DNA of 22,150 nt from DASPXK01 sp035637315 (GTDB lineage Bacteria > Chloroflexota > UBA6077 > JACCZL01), in contig DASPXK010000293.1 of assembly GCA_035637315.1 (NCBI GenBank), positions 1 through 22,150 of the forward strand, in the 5' to 3' direction. Position numbers and translations under genes: made by a program. Below the pieces are notes generated by a model that ran no database searches, was not told the DNA's origin, and saw nothing but the letters and a program-made list of their open reading frames with translations. Positions 14,623 through 21,131 of this stretch are shown piece after piece. Within the stretch, counting starts at the first letter, position 1, and each line of letters opens with the position of its first letter.

Positions 14623-16098
14623 TCAGTCGGCTCCTCTGGAGGATGGCACGCTGACCGCGGCGAGGATCTCGCGCACCGCGCGGGCGTCGTTGCGGGCGGG
14701 TCCGTCCCGTTCGATCTCGCGCGCCAGCTTCTCGCAGGCGTGGAGCACACTGGTGTGGTCACGCCCGCCAAGCAGCATGCCGATCTGGGGCAGCGACAGG
14801 CGGGCGTCCTGGCGCAACAGGTACATTGCCAGGTGGCGAGGTCGGACGACCTTCTGTTGGCGGGCGGCGCCCCGCAGCTCGCTCACGTCGACCCCGAAAT
14901 AGCTGGCCACGGCGCCCAGGATCTTCTCGGGTGGGTGACTGGTCCGGGTTGGCGGCGCCAGCAGGTCTTTGAGCGCCGCTCCAACCAGTTCCACGCTGAG
15001 CTCGCGCTGGTAGAGGTCGGCGTAAGCCAGGACCCGGTTCAACGATCCCTCGAGCTCGCGGATGTTGCTCTGGACCTTGTGGGCGATGAACTCCAGCACC
15101 TCGGGCGGGGCTGGGCCACGACCATTGAGCTTCGAGCCCAGGATGGCGATCCGAGTCTCCAGGTCCGGTGGCTGGATGTCGGCGATCAACCCCATCTCGA
15201 AACGCGACCGCAAGCGCTCCTCGAGGGTCGAGATCGCTTTTGGGGTGCCGTCACTGGTCAGCACGATCTGGCCGCCCGCCTCGTGGATCGCGTTGAAGGT
15301 GTGGAAGAACTCCTCCTGGGTCCGCTCCTTGCTCGCGATGAACTGGATGTCGTCGATCATCAGCAGCCCCGCGCGCCGGTAGCGAGCCCGGAAATCGTCG
15401 GTCCGATGCTGGCGGATCGACTCGACAAACTCATTGGTGAAGGTCTCCGAAGAGACATACACCACCGCCAGTCCGCGCTCCAGGACCTGATGGCCGATGG
15501 CGTGCAGGAGGTGGGTCTTGCCCAGCCCTACTCCGCCGTACAGGAACAAGGGGTTGTAGGCGTGGCCCGGGGCGCCGGCAACCGCCTGTGAGGCGGCGTG
15601 AGCCAGGCGGTTGGAGTTTCCGACGACGAAGCGCTCGAACGTGTACCGAGCGTTGAGCGCCGTACGGGCAAGGCTCGAGCCGGAGGGCGTCTCGAACGGT
15701 GCTGGGCCGGCTTCTTCGCGAGGCCGGCTCTCCTCGCGCGGCGGGCTGAAGTCGACCGCCGTGGCGGCAGGCGCCACCCCGCGCAGGTCGAGCCGCCGCG
15801 ATTCGGGGAGCCCGAACATCCCGAAGCCCTCTGCGTCGCGGCCCGCTCGGCTGCCGCCGGTCACCAGCCGGACGTTGCAGGGATGGCCTATGACATCGTA
15901 CAGGGCGCGGTGGATGGCCGGTCTGAAGCGCTGATCGAGCGTCTCTCGAACGAGCGGATTAGGGACTGCTACCGTGAGTCCGTTTTCGTCGAAAGAGGTG
16001 GCAGTCGTGCCGGCCAGGTACGATTCAAAGTTGGCCTGGTTCATCCCGAGCCGAAGCTCGCCGAGCGCCGCGTCCCAGATTTTGCCGGCGTCTGCCAC
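14623..16098 (-). CDS. dnaA: Chromosomal replication initiator DnaA
   Basis: A 491-residue DnaA, complete. Domain I is at 1-80 (IWDAALGELRLGMNQANFES), with a variable Pro/Glu-rich domain II around 85-148. Domain III AAA+ has RYTFERFVVGNSNRLAHAAS, Walker A GGVGLGKTH (188-196), Walker B LLMIDDIQF (245-253) and STLEERLRSRFEMGL. Domain IV carries the DnaA-box binding helix-turn-helix with RPRHLAMYLLRQ and the signature GGRDHTSVLHA (444-454). The GTG at 16098 has GAGGAGGG three bases upstream. dnaN, recF or gyrB are not adjacent: the flanks are an XRE regulator and a divergent MbfA-like gene. It opens unwound origin DNA by binding DnaA boxes. Confidence 0.97.
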   Translation of the reverse strand: MADAGKIWDAALGELRLGMNQANFESYLAGTTATSFDENGLTVAVPNPLVRETLDQRFRPAIHRALYDVIGHPCNVRLVTGGSRAGRDAEGFGMFGLPESRRLDLRGVAPAATAVDFSPPREESRPREEAGPAPFETPSGSSLARTALNARYTFERFVVGNSNRLAHAASQAVAGAPGHAYNPLFLYGGVGLGKTHLLHAIGHQVLERGLAVVYVSSETFTNEFVESIRQHRTDDFRARYRRAGLLMIDDIQFIASKERTQEEFFHTFNAIHEAGGQIVLTSDGTPKAISTLEERLRSRFEMGLIADIQPPDLETRIAILGSKLNGRGPAPPEVLEFIAHKVQSNIRELEGSLNRVLAYADLYQRELSVELVGAALKDLLAPPTRTSHPPEKILGAVASYFGVDVSELRGAARQQKVVRPRHLAMYLLRQDARLSLPQIGMLLGGRDHTSVLHACEKLAREIERDGPARNDARAVREILAAVSVPSSRGAD

Positions 16099-16342
16099 CG
16101 TCCCTCCTCGCAAAACGCACGCCAGCCCGCTCGCTCAGCCGCTGCCCAAGAGGCGAGGCTGGCGGTTGGCGCAGGGCCCCAGTCTAGCAGAGGCGGGTCC
16201 GCCCCTCGACAACTACCCACGCGCGTTCGTCGCCCGTTCGTGCGGATCTGGCGCGGGTCTGCACAACGCCCACGGAGAGTGGGAACACCTCCGCTCGCGG
16301 CGCCCGTGGGCGGTGAACGATTGACTACACTAATGGGTACCG
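16099..16342. other. dnaA upstream gap, no origin features seen
   Basis: The 244-bp divergent gap between dnaA and the MbfA-like gene was read for TTATNCACA-type DnaA boxes on both strands and for an AT-rich unwinding element; neither is evident. Near the right end, TACACT (16325-16330) could be a weak -10 for the plus-strand gene. Confidence 0.5.
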
Positions 16343-17590
16343 ATGGCCACGAGATTCAGGAGCGAGGTCGAGCGCTGGCGGAGCAATCTGGCGGCCGAGC
16401 GCGACGCGCTCGCACTGTACCAGGCCCTGGTCCGTGTTGAGAAGGAGCCAGCCCGGGCGCAGATTTGGCGCGAGCTGGCTGCCATCGAGGAGCGCCACGC
16501 CAGCCGCTGGCTCGACAAGCTTCGGGCGGCTGGTGAGGAGGTGAGGGACGAGTGGCGGCCCGGTTGGCGGCCGCGGGCGCTGGGCTGGCTGGCCGCGCTG
16601 CTCGGGCCGAGCGCGGTCCTGCCGCTCGTCACTGCCCTGGAGCGCGGCGACGCCGACATGTACATGGACCAGCCGGATGCGCAGGACCTGGTCCGCGAGG
16701 AGGAGCACATGGGACGAGTCGTGGCGGCCATCGCCGAGGGCAGGCCCGCCGAGGCGGTCGCCCGTGAGGCTGCCCTGCCACCCGGGTCCGAGCACGCCGG
16801 GGCCGAGCAGATCGAGTCCGATGCTCGACCGCGGTCGGCCACTGCCCAAGCCGGAGTCCTGCCTGGGCCCGCCAGCCCAGACCGCGGGCGCGAGCGCTGG
16901 CACAAGGGGACCAGCGGCCGCAGCGGTGCACTCAGGGCGGCCGTCTTCGGCGTGAACGACGGCCTGGTCTCCAATCTGAGTCTCGTCATGGGCGTCGCCG
17001 GAGCTGATCCCGGCAACCAGTTCGTGCTGCTGGCCGGGGTGGCCGGGCTGCTGGCCGGGTCGTTCTCGATGGCGGCCGGCGAATACGTGTCGATGCAGTC
17101 GCAGCGCGAGCTGTTCGAGCGACAGATCGCGCTCGAGCGCGACGAGCTTGCAGAGGACCCAGAGGAGGAGCAGCAGGAGTTGGCCTTGATCTATCGCGCC
17201 AAGGGCGTCTCGCGCTCCGAGGCCGAGCAGCTCGCGCGCTCGCTGATGAGCGACCCAGAGATCGCTCTCGACACGCTCATCCGAGAGGAGCTGGGACTCG
17301 ATCCAGACGAGCTGGGGTCGCCCTGGGCGGCCGCGACCAGCTCCTTCGCCTCGTTTGCGGTCGGCGCGCTGCTGCCGGTCCTGCCGTATCTGTTTTTCGG
17401 CAGCTTCGGGGCCTTTGTGCTGAGCGCCGTTCTGAGCGCGGTTGCCCTGTTCGCGGTTGGGGCCGCCGTCTCACTGCTCACCGGGCGAGGCCTGCTCTAC
17501 AGCGGTGCGCGAATGCTGCTGATCGGAGCCGCGGCCGCCGCGGTCACCTACGTGGTCGGCCACCTGATCGGGATATCGGTCGCCGGCTGA
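16343..17590 (+). CDS. MbfA-like ferritin-domain/VIT1 metal transporter
   Basis: A 415-residue two-domain protein. Residues 1-145 form a ferritin/rubrerythrin-like four-helix bundle with metal-ligand patterns E19, E49-x-x-H52 (IEERH) and E119-x-x-H122 (EEEH). A Pro/Ala-rich linker (145-190) leads to a VIT1/CCC1 membrane domain: FGVNDGLVSNLSLVMGV (202-218), AGSFSMAAGEYVSMQSQ (238-254), an acidic cytoplasmic metal-binding helical part (DELAEDPEEEQQELALIY) and further membrane segments to the end (AVLSAVALFAVGAAVSLL, LLIGAAAAAVTYVVGHLIG). This architecture is that of MbfA, an iron exporter that protects against iron and peroxide stress in alpha-proteobacteria. Iron or manganese export is inferred. 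The TGA abuts a 91-bp palindromic repeat. Confidence 0.9.
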   Translation: MATRFRSEVERWRSNLAAERDALALYQALVRVEKEPARAQIWRELAAIEERHASRWLDKLRAAGEEVRDEWRPGWRPRALGWLAALLGPSAVLPLVTALERGDADMYMDQPDAQDLVREEEHMGRVVAAIAEGRPAEAVAREAALPPGSEHAGAEQIESDARPRSATAQAGVLPGPASPDRGRERWHKGTSGRSGALRAAVFGVNDGLVSNLSLVMGVAGADPGNQFVLLAGVAGLLAGSFSMAAGEYVSMQSQRELFERQIALERDELAEDPEEEQQELALIYRAKGVSRSEAEQLARSLMSDPEIALDTLIREELGLDPDELGSPWAAATSSFASFAVGALLPVLPYLFFGSFGAFVLSAVLSAVALFAVGAAVSLLTGRGLLYSGARMLLIGAAAAAVTYVVGHLIGISVAG

Positions 17591-17681
17591 CCTAACCCCC
17601 CAGCCCCCTTCCCTAAAGGGAAGGGGGAGCGGGTTGAGAAGACTCCCCCTTCCCTTCAGGGAGGGGGGTCGGGGGGTTAGG
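17591..17681. repeat. 91-bp nested palindromic repeat (CCTAACCCCCCAGC type)
   Basis: Outer arms CCTAACCCCCCAGCCCCC (17591 on) and its near complement ending GGGGGGTTAGG (17681) match at 20 of 23 positions. Inside are two hairpins: a perfect 10-bp stem CCCCCTTCCC/GGGAAGGGGG with a TAAA loop (17604-17627), and a 10-bp stem with one G-T pair and a TTCA loop (17645-17668). The element starts directly after the MbfA-like TGA and contains the last 22 codons and stop of the LapA-like gene. I recall similar GC-rich elements from Chloroflexi and cyanobacteria. Confidence 0.85.
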
Positions 17682-18005
17682 TTGGCTGCCGAGCTTTGCC
17701 TGGAGATCCGCCTTCTCCTGCTCGAGGCGCTGGACCGAGGCTTCCAGGTCGGCGATTCGCTGCTCTTGTGACTGGGTCGTCTGACGACTCGAGCGGCGCG
17801 CCATTCGCAGCTTCAGCTCGCGGCCAACGCCGAACAGAAGGGTGACCAGCGCGCCCAGCGCAGCGCAGACCAGCACGAGTACCGAGACCGCCACGCCCTC
17901 GGCCCGAAACCAGAGCAAGCTGATGGGCACGGGCGTCGAGTTCTGGACCGCGAACAACGCGATCACGATCCCGAACACGAGCGCTACGAGCCAGTAGATC
18001 TGCAT
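17613..18005 (-). CDS. LapA-domain (DUF1049) membrane protein with repeat-encoded tail
   Basis: A 130-residue protein with two membrane segments: YWLVALVFGIVIALFAVQNS and, after STPVPISLLWF, VSVLVLVCAALGALVTLLFG. This is the LapA/DUF1049 layout, seen in proteins that help assemble lipopolysaccharide or other envelope complexes in some bacteria. A coiled coil follows (EQRIADLEASVQRLEQEKAD, 81-100). Residues 109-130 (PNPPTPLPEGKGESSQPAPP and SL) and the TAG are encoded inside the 91-bp palindromic repeat, so the natural C-terminus has been replaced or extended. The ATG at 18005 has no strong ribosome site; heptamer repeats lie directly upstream. It follows the E1-beta gene on the same strand. 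Confidence 0.8.
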   Translation of the reverse strand: MQIYWLVALVFGIVIALFAVQNSTPVPISLLWFRAEGVAVSVLVLVCAALGALVTLLFGVGRELKLRMARRSSRQTTQSQEQRIADLEASVQRLEQEKADLQAKLGSQPNPPTPLPEGKGESSQPAPPSL

Positions 18006-18010
18006 CGAGC

Positions 18011-18097
18011 CAGTAGGCTGTAGGCTGTAGGCAGTTGGCAGTAGTTAGTGGACGGAACCACGGTCGATTACTCGCTGCCTCCTGCCCACTGCCTATT
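18011..18097. repeat. Heptamer repeat cluster between E1-beta and LapA genes
   Basis: Five contiguous seven-base units (CAGTAGG, CTGTAGG, CTGTAGG, CAGTTGG, CAGTAGT) fill 18011-18045. An inverted arm at 18071-18097 (CTCGCTG, CCTCCTG, CCCACTG, CCTATT) could pair with them. This occupies almost the whole gap and so forms the leader of the LapA-like gene. Confidence 0.8.
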
Positions 18098-18099
18098 CG

Positions 18100-19107
18100 T
18101 CAGATGATTCGGCGGACGGCGTCGACGATCTCTTCCTGGTAGGGAAGCGCGGCACGCTCCAGGGGCTGGGAGTAGGGAATCGGCACGTTCTTGCCACACA
18201 CGCGTTGTGGCGGAGCATCGAGATAGTCGAACGCGGCGTCTACCACTCGCGCAATGATCTCGCCGCCGATCCCGCCCTGCTCGTACGCCTGGTGGCTGAC
18301 CACCAGGCGGCCGGTCTTCTTGACCGATTGGACGATAGCGTCGACGTCGAGCGGTGAGACGGTCCGGGGATCGATCACCTCGACGCTGACGCCGTCCTCG
18401 GCCAGCACGTCGGCCGCCTTGAGCGCCTCGAGGACCTGGGTGTGAATGCCCACTACGGTCACATCGGTCCCCTCGCGTTTGACTTCGGCGGCGCCGAACG
18501 GGATCGTGTATTCCTCCTCAGGCACCTCACCTTTGGTGAAGTAGAGCACCTTGTGTTCGAGGAAGATGACCGGATTGTCGTCGCGGATGGCCGTTTTGAG
18601 CAGCCCCTTGGCGTCGTAGGGGGTCGACGGGACGGCGACCTTCAGACCCGGGATGTGAGCGAACCAGGCTTCCAGCGACTGGCTGTGCTGGGCGGCGTTG
18701 CCTCTCCCAGCCCCCTCCTGCGCACGGATGACGACCGGCAGCTTGATCTTGCCGCCGAACATGTAGCGCATCTTAGCCGCCTGATTGACGATCGGCTCCA
18801 TCGCCAGCCCGATGAAGTCAACGTACATGATCTCGGCGACCGGACGGGTGCCGGTCGCGGATGCGCCAATCGCCGACGCCGCGATGATCTCCTCGGAGAT
18901 CGGCGTGTCGCGCACACGCTCCGGGCCGAACTCTTCGACCAGCCCCTTGGTGACGCCGAAAATGCCGCCACCGCCCCAGACGGCCACGTCTTCACCCATG
19001 ACGAAGACGGTCGGGTCTCGACGCATCTCCTCGCGCAGCGCCTCGTTGAGCGCCTCGGCGTAAGTCAGGGTCCGCGTTCCCGTCCTCGGGGCCGCTGCGA
19101 CAGCCAT
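18100..19107 (-). CDS. 2-oxo acid/acetoin dehydrogenase E1 component, beta subunit
   Basis: A 335-residue E1-beta transketolase-like subunit that, with E1-alpha, decarboxylates pyruvate, a related 2-oxo acid or acetoin using thiamine diphosphate. Visible blocks are VFVMGEDVAVWGGGGIFGVT (34-53), RVRDTPISEEIIAASAIGAS (65-84) with the conserved Glu that activates the cofactor, QEGAGRGNAAQHSQSLEAWF, and the C-terminal TGRLVVSHQAYEQGGIGGEI. The ATG at 19107 has GGGAGGAGAG directly upstream. E1-alpha lies upstream on the same strand, but 94 bp of heptamer repeats separates them. E2 and E3 are not in the window. Acetoin (AcoB) and pyruvate (PdhB) versions cannot be separated here. Confidence 0.93.
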   Translation of the reverse strand: MAVAAAPRTGTRTLTYAEALNEALREEMRRDPTVFVMGEDVAVWGGGGIFGVTKGLVEEFGPERVRDTPISEEIIAASAIGASATGTRPVAEIMYVDFIGLAMEPIVNQAAKMRYMFGGKIKLPVVIRAQEGAGRGNAAQHSQSLEAWFAHIPGLKVAVPSTPYDAKGLLKTAIRDDNPVIFLEHKVLYFTKGEVPEEEYTIPFGAAEVKREGTDVTVVGIHTQVLEALKAADVLAEDGVSVEVIDPRTVSPLDVDAIVQSVKKTGRLVVSHQAYEQGGIGGEIIARVVDAAFDYLDAPPQRVCGKNVPIPYSQPLERAALPYQEEIVDAVRRII

Positions 19108-19116
19108 CTCTCCTCC

Positions 19117-19200
19117 CAGTGAGTAGTGCGGCAGTGCGTAGTGCGGTAGTGGGCAGTGGATAGCCTACTACCGCACTACCGCACTACTCACTACTCGCTC
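19117..19200. repeat. Heptamer repeat forming a long nested hairpin
   Basis: Alternating units such as TAGTGCG, GTAGTGG and GCAGTGG on the left are mirrored on the right. Perfect pairs are GTAGTGCGGTAGT (19138-19150) with ACTACCGCACTAC (19167-19179), and GAGTAGTGCGG (19121-19131) with CCGCACTACTC (19179-19189). It fills the gap between E1-alpha and E1-beta and begins next to the E1-alpha TAG. Confidence 0.85.
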
Positions 19201-19201
19201 G

Positions 19202-20182
19202 CTACGCGTAGATGTCTTCCATCAGGATATCGGGTGATGGGTCTGGCGACGCTTTCGCGAACTCGATCGCCTGCTCGATCTGCTCGACAACGTCCTGTTC
19301 GATGCGCTCGGCCTCCGCTTCTGTCATGACCCGGTTCCCCAGCAGATACGATTTGAAGCCGGCAATGGGGTCCTTCTTGCTCCACTCCTCCACCTCGGCC
19401 TTGTCGCGGTAGTTGAGCGGATCGCCGACGTGATGCCCGAGCATTCGGTACGTCGTAGCCACGAGAAAGCTTGGCCCCTCGCCCGCGCGCGCTCGCCCGA
19501 TGGCCTCGGTCGCTGCCCGATAGACGGCGAGCACGTCCATTCCGTCGATGTTCACGCCAGGGATGCCGTACGCCACGGCCCGCACCGACGGATCGGGTAC
19601 GGATGTGAACTGGTCGGCTCGTGCCGACATGGCGTACTGGTTGTTCTCGCACACGAAGACGACCGGTAGCTTCCAGATCGCCGACAGGTTGCAGGCCTCG
19701 TGGAGCACGCCCTGGTTGAGGGCCCCGTCGCCGAAGAAGCAGATGCTTACCCTGTCGGTGCCGAGCACGCTGGCGGACAGAGCCGACCCGGTCGCGATCC
19801 CGATCCCCCCGCCGACGATGCCGTTGGCGCCGAGGATGCCGCGGTCGACGTCGGCAATGTGCATGCTGCCGCCCTTGCCGCGGCAGTAGCCCGTCGCCTT
19901 GCCGAGCAGCTCGGACATCATCTGGGCGATATCGCCGCCTTTGGCGATGCAGTGGCCATGCCCGCGGTGGGTGCTGGTGATGGTGTCGTCAGATCGGAGC
20001 GCCGAACACACCCCCACGCCGACCGCCTCCATGCCGATGTAGGCGTGAGTAGTGCCGCGCATCAAACCCTCGCGATACAGCTCGTAGGCGCGGGTGTCGA
20101 AGCGTCGGATCGCCCACATCCGGCGGTACATGTCGAGCAGTTGCTCTTTGCTCAGCGCGGGCGCCTCTGTCGCGATCGCCAT
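19202..20182 (-). CDS. 2-oxo acid/acetoin dehydrogenase E1 component, alpha subunit
   Basis: A 326-residue thiamine-diphosphate-binding E1-alpha. STHRGHGHCIAKGGD (70-84), GYCRGKGGSMHIADVDRGIL (98-117) and the cofactor motif GDGALNQGVLHEACNLSAIW (151-170) ending in VFVCENN (175-181) are conserved; TYRMLGHHVGDP (244-255) marks the mobile active-site loop. The overall pattern strongly resembles acetoin dehydrogenase E1-alpha (AcoA), with PdhA as the alternative. GGAGG lies five bases before the ATG. It is the first gene of the E1 pair and its TAG lies at the edge of the hairpin repeat upstream of E1-beta. It is divergent from a decayed toxin-antitoxin locus. Confidence 0.94.
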   Translation of the reverse strand: MAIATEAPALSKEQLLDMYRRMWAIRRFDTRAYELYREGLMRGTTHAYIGMEAVGVGVCSALRSDDTITSTHRGHGHCIAKGGDIAQMMSELLGKATGYCRGKGGSMHIADVDRGILGANGIVGGGIGIATGSALSASVLGTDRVSICFFGDGALNQGVLHEACNLSAIWKLPVVFVCENNQYAMSARADQFTSVPDPSVRAVAYGIPGVNIDGMDVLAVYRAATEAIGRARAGEGPSFLVATTYRMLGHHVGDPLNYRDKAEVEEWSKKDPIAGFKSYLLGNRVMTEAEAERIEQDVVEQIEQAIEFAKASPDPSPDILMEDIYA

Positions 20183-20226
20183 CTAAGCCTCCGGCCAGTG
20201 GGTGCGTCGGATGGACTGATGGTAGT

Positions 20227-20261
20227 GGACGGCGCGAACGCGCGGCTACTCTTGGCTCCGG
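20227..20261. repeat. 35-bp imperfect direct repeat, left copy
   Basis: It matches 21557-21591 at 31 of 35 positions in the same orientation, beginning GGACGGCGCGAAC and ending CTACTC-TTGGC-type sequence. Read in the plus frame both copies give DGANxRLLxAP. It lies upstream of the frameshifted antitoxin. Confidence 0.7.
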
Positions 20262-20327
20262 TCCCACCACACGCGCCGGTTACAATGGCTACGAGTGAGA
20301 CGTCGAGGATCCCGAGGAGTTAGCCGG

Positions 20328-20530
20328 ATGACCGTCAAAGAAGAACTGCGACATGTCGACAGGTTGTCCGAAGATGACGCGACGAAGCGCTCGACTATGT
20401 TCGCTGGCTCGCCTACGGAGGCGAGGCGCTGGCCGAAGCCGAGCTGGCGCTCGTCGGCAAGGGCGAGGCCGCCATCGCGCGGGGCGAGTACATCACCCTT
20501 AATGATCTGCAACGCTCGCTGCGCGGGTGA
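20328..20530 (+). pseudogene. Frameshifted antitoxin of a RelBE/HigBA-like pair
   Basis: The ATG at 20328 has GAGGAG eight bases upstream and opens MTVKEELRHVDRLSEDDATK, then runs off into a frame of no character. Another frame from about 20386 reads EALDYVRWLAYGGEALAEAE and then LALVGKGEAAIARGEYITLN, DLQRSLRG and TGA. Joined, they make a normal small antitoxin of about 67 residues, so one base has been lost near 20383-20388. There may also be a missing codon within LRH-VDRL. The TGA overlaps the GTG of the RelE-like toxin fragment (GTGA at 20527-20530), the standard coupling of this TA type. It is probably inactive unless a sequence error is involved. Confidence 0.75.
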
Positions 20531-20680
20531 GCTATGAGGTCCGCGTCGCGCGGCAGGCGCAGGCCTATTTGCGACGGCTCGAGCGCCGAGCCCAGGACCG
20601 CATCCTGCATCGCCTCGATCAGATCAGCAGCGATCCGTACGGGCCGTACACCAAGCCACTAACGAACCCGGCGTATGCGT
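20527..20680 (+). pseudogene. Truncated RelE/ParE-like toxin
   Basis: The GTG overlaps the antitoxin stop. The first 48 residues (MSYEVRVARQAQAYLRRLER, then RAQDRILHRLDQISSDPYGP and YTKPLTNP) are a clear RelE/ParE toxin N-terminal half. After residue 48 the conserved strands that carry the RVGDxRI-like and catalytic C-terminal residues are absent; the frame continues to 20793 in sequence unlike any toxin, rich in Ser, Arg and Pro. I place the break near 20670-20680. With the antitoxin frameshift this is a decayed TA locus. Confidence 0.72.
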
Positions 20681-20737
20681 CTACCCTCCGTCGTTCCGTA
20701 GCTTTTCGTGCACAAGCACCTCTGGGTAGCGAGCCAT
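20681..20737 (-). pseudogene. Possible antisense gene remnant
   Basis: On the minus strand an ATG at 20737 opens MARYPEVLVHEKLRNDGG and stops at 20681. The first residues look like a genuine protein start but I do not recognise the family, and the ORF ends exactly where the RelE-like fragment on the other strand loses similarity. It may be the other side of a deletion junction. Confidence 0.25.
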
Positions 20738-20789
20738 CGTGTCCAGCACGCCTACTCAGCAGCCCGCAGGGCGCCTCGAGGCTCGTGTT

Positions 20790-21131
20790 TTAGCCGCCAG
20801 ACCCACGGCTAGCCGGTCTTAGCAGCCCTTCGCGCTTTTCCTCCTCATACAGCCGCTCGATGACGAACTCCTTCAGTAGCGTCTGGTACCCCTTGTGCCT
20901 CCTCCTCGCTACGGCCTTGATCCGCCGCAAGGTGTCCTCGTGAATTCGCAGCGCGATGTGACTGCTGCGAGCCCGGACGGGTGGGAGTAGCTTAGGCGGA
21001 ACGGACTCGGCCTTTTCGAGGTACTCGTCGGTGACTTCATGCGTGTCCCAGAAGTCTCGTGCTTGCGCCTCCGTCAATCCTTCTGGGATGTCCGTAGCGC
21101 TTCGTAGAGGAATCAGCTCTCTCTGCTTCAT
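20790..21131 (-). CDS. BrnA-like CopG-type antitoxin
   Basis: A 113-residue antitoxin. The middle has EAQARDFWDTHEVTDEYLEK and the C-terminal half a ribbon-helix-helix type segment ARSSHIALRIHEDTLRRIKA followed by ARRRHKGYQTLLKEFVIERL and a charged tail EEEKREG. This is the CopG-antitoxin pattern (PF12441-like) paired with BrnT toxins; such antitoxins bind DNA to repress their own operon and neutralise the toxin. Its ATG overlaps the toxin stop by four bases (21128-21131). The tail after KREG (LLRPASRGSGG) looks non-conserved. The locus is intact, unlike its neighbour. Confidence 0.85.
   Translation of the reverse strand: MKQRELIPLRSATDIPEGLTEAQARDFWDTHEVTDEYLEKAESVPPKLLPPVRARSSHIALRIHEDTLRRIKAVARRRHKGYQTLLKEFVIERLYEEEKREGLLRPASRGSGG

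Noticed and set aside
14740..15591. 283-residue plus-strand ORF opposite dnaA
   Set aside because: It is a shadow of dnaA; no recognisable motif.
16099..16342. oriC next to dnaA
   Set aside because: No DnaA boxes or AT-rich segment seen on either strand.
18442..19122. 226-residue plus-strand ORF opposite E1-beta
   Set aside because: Antisense shadow of a well-conserved enzyme gene.
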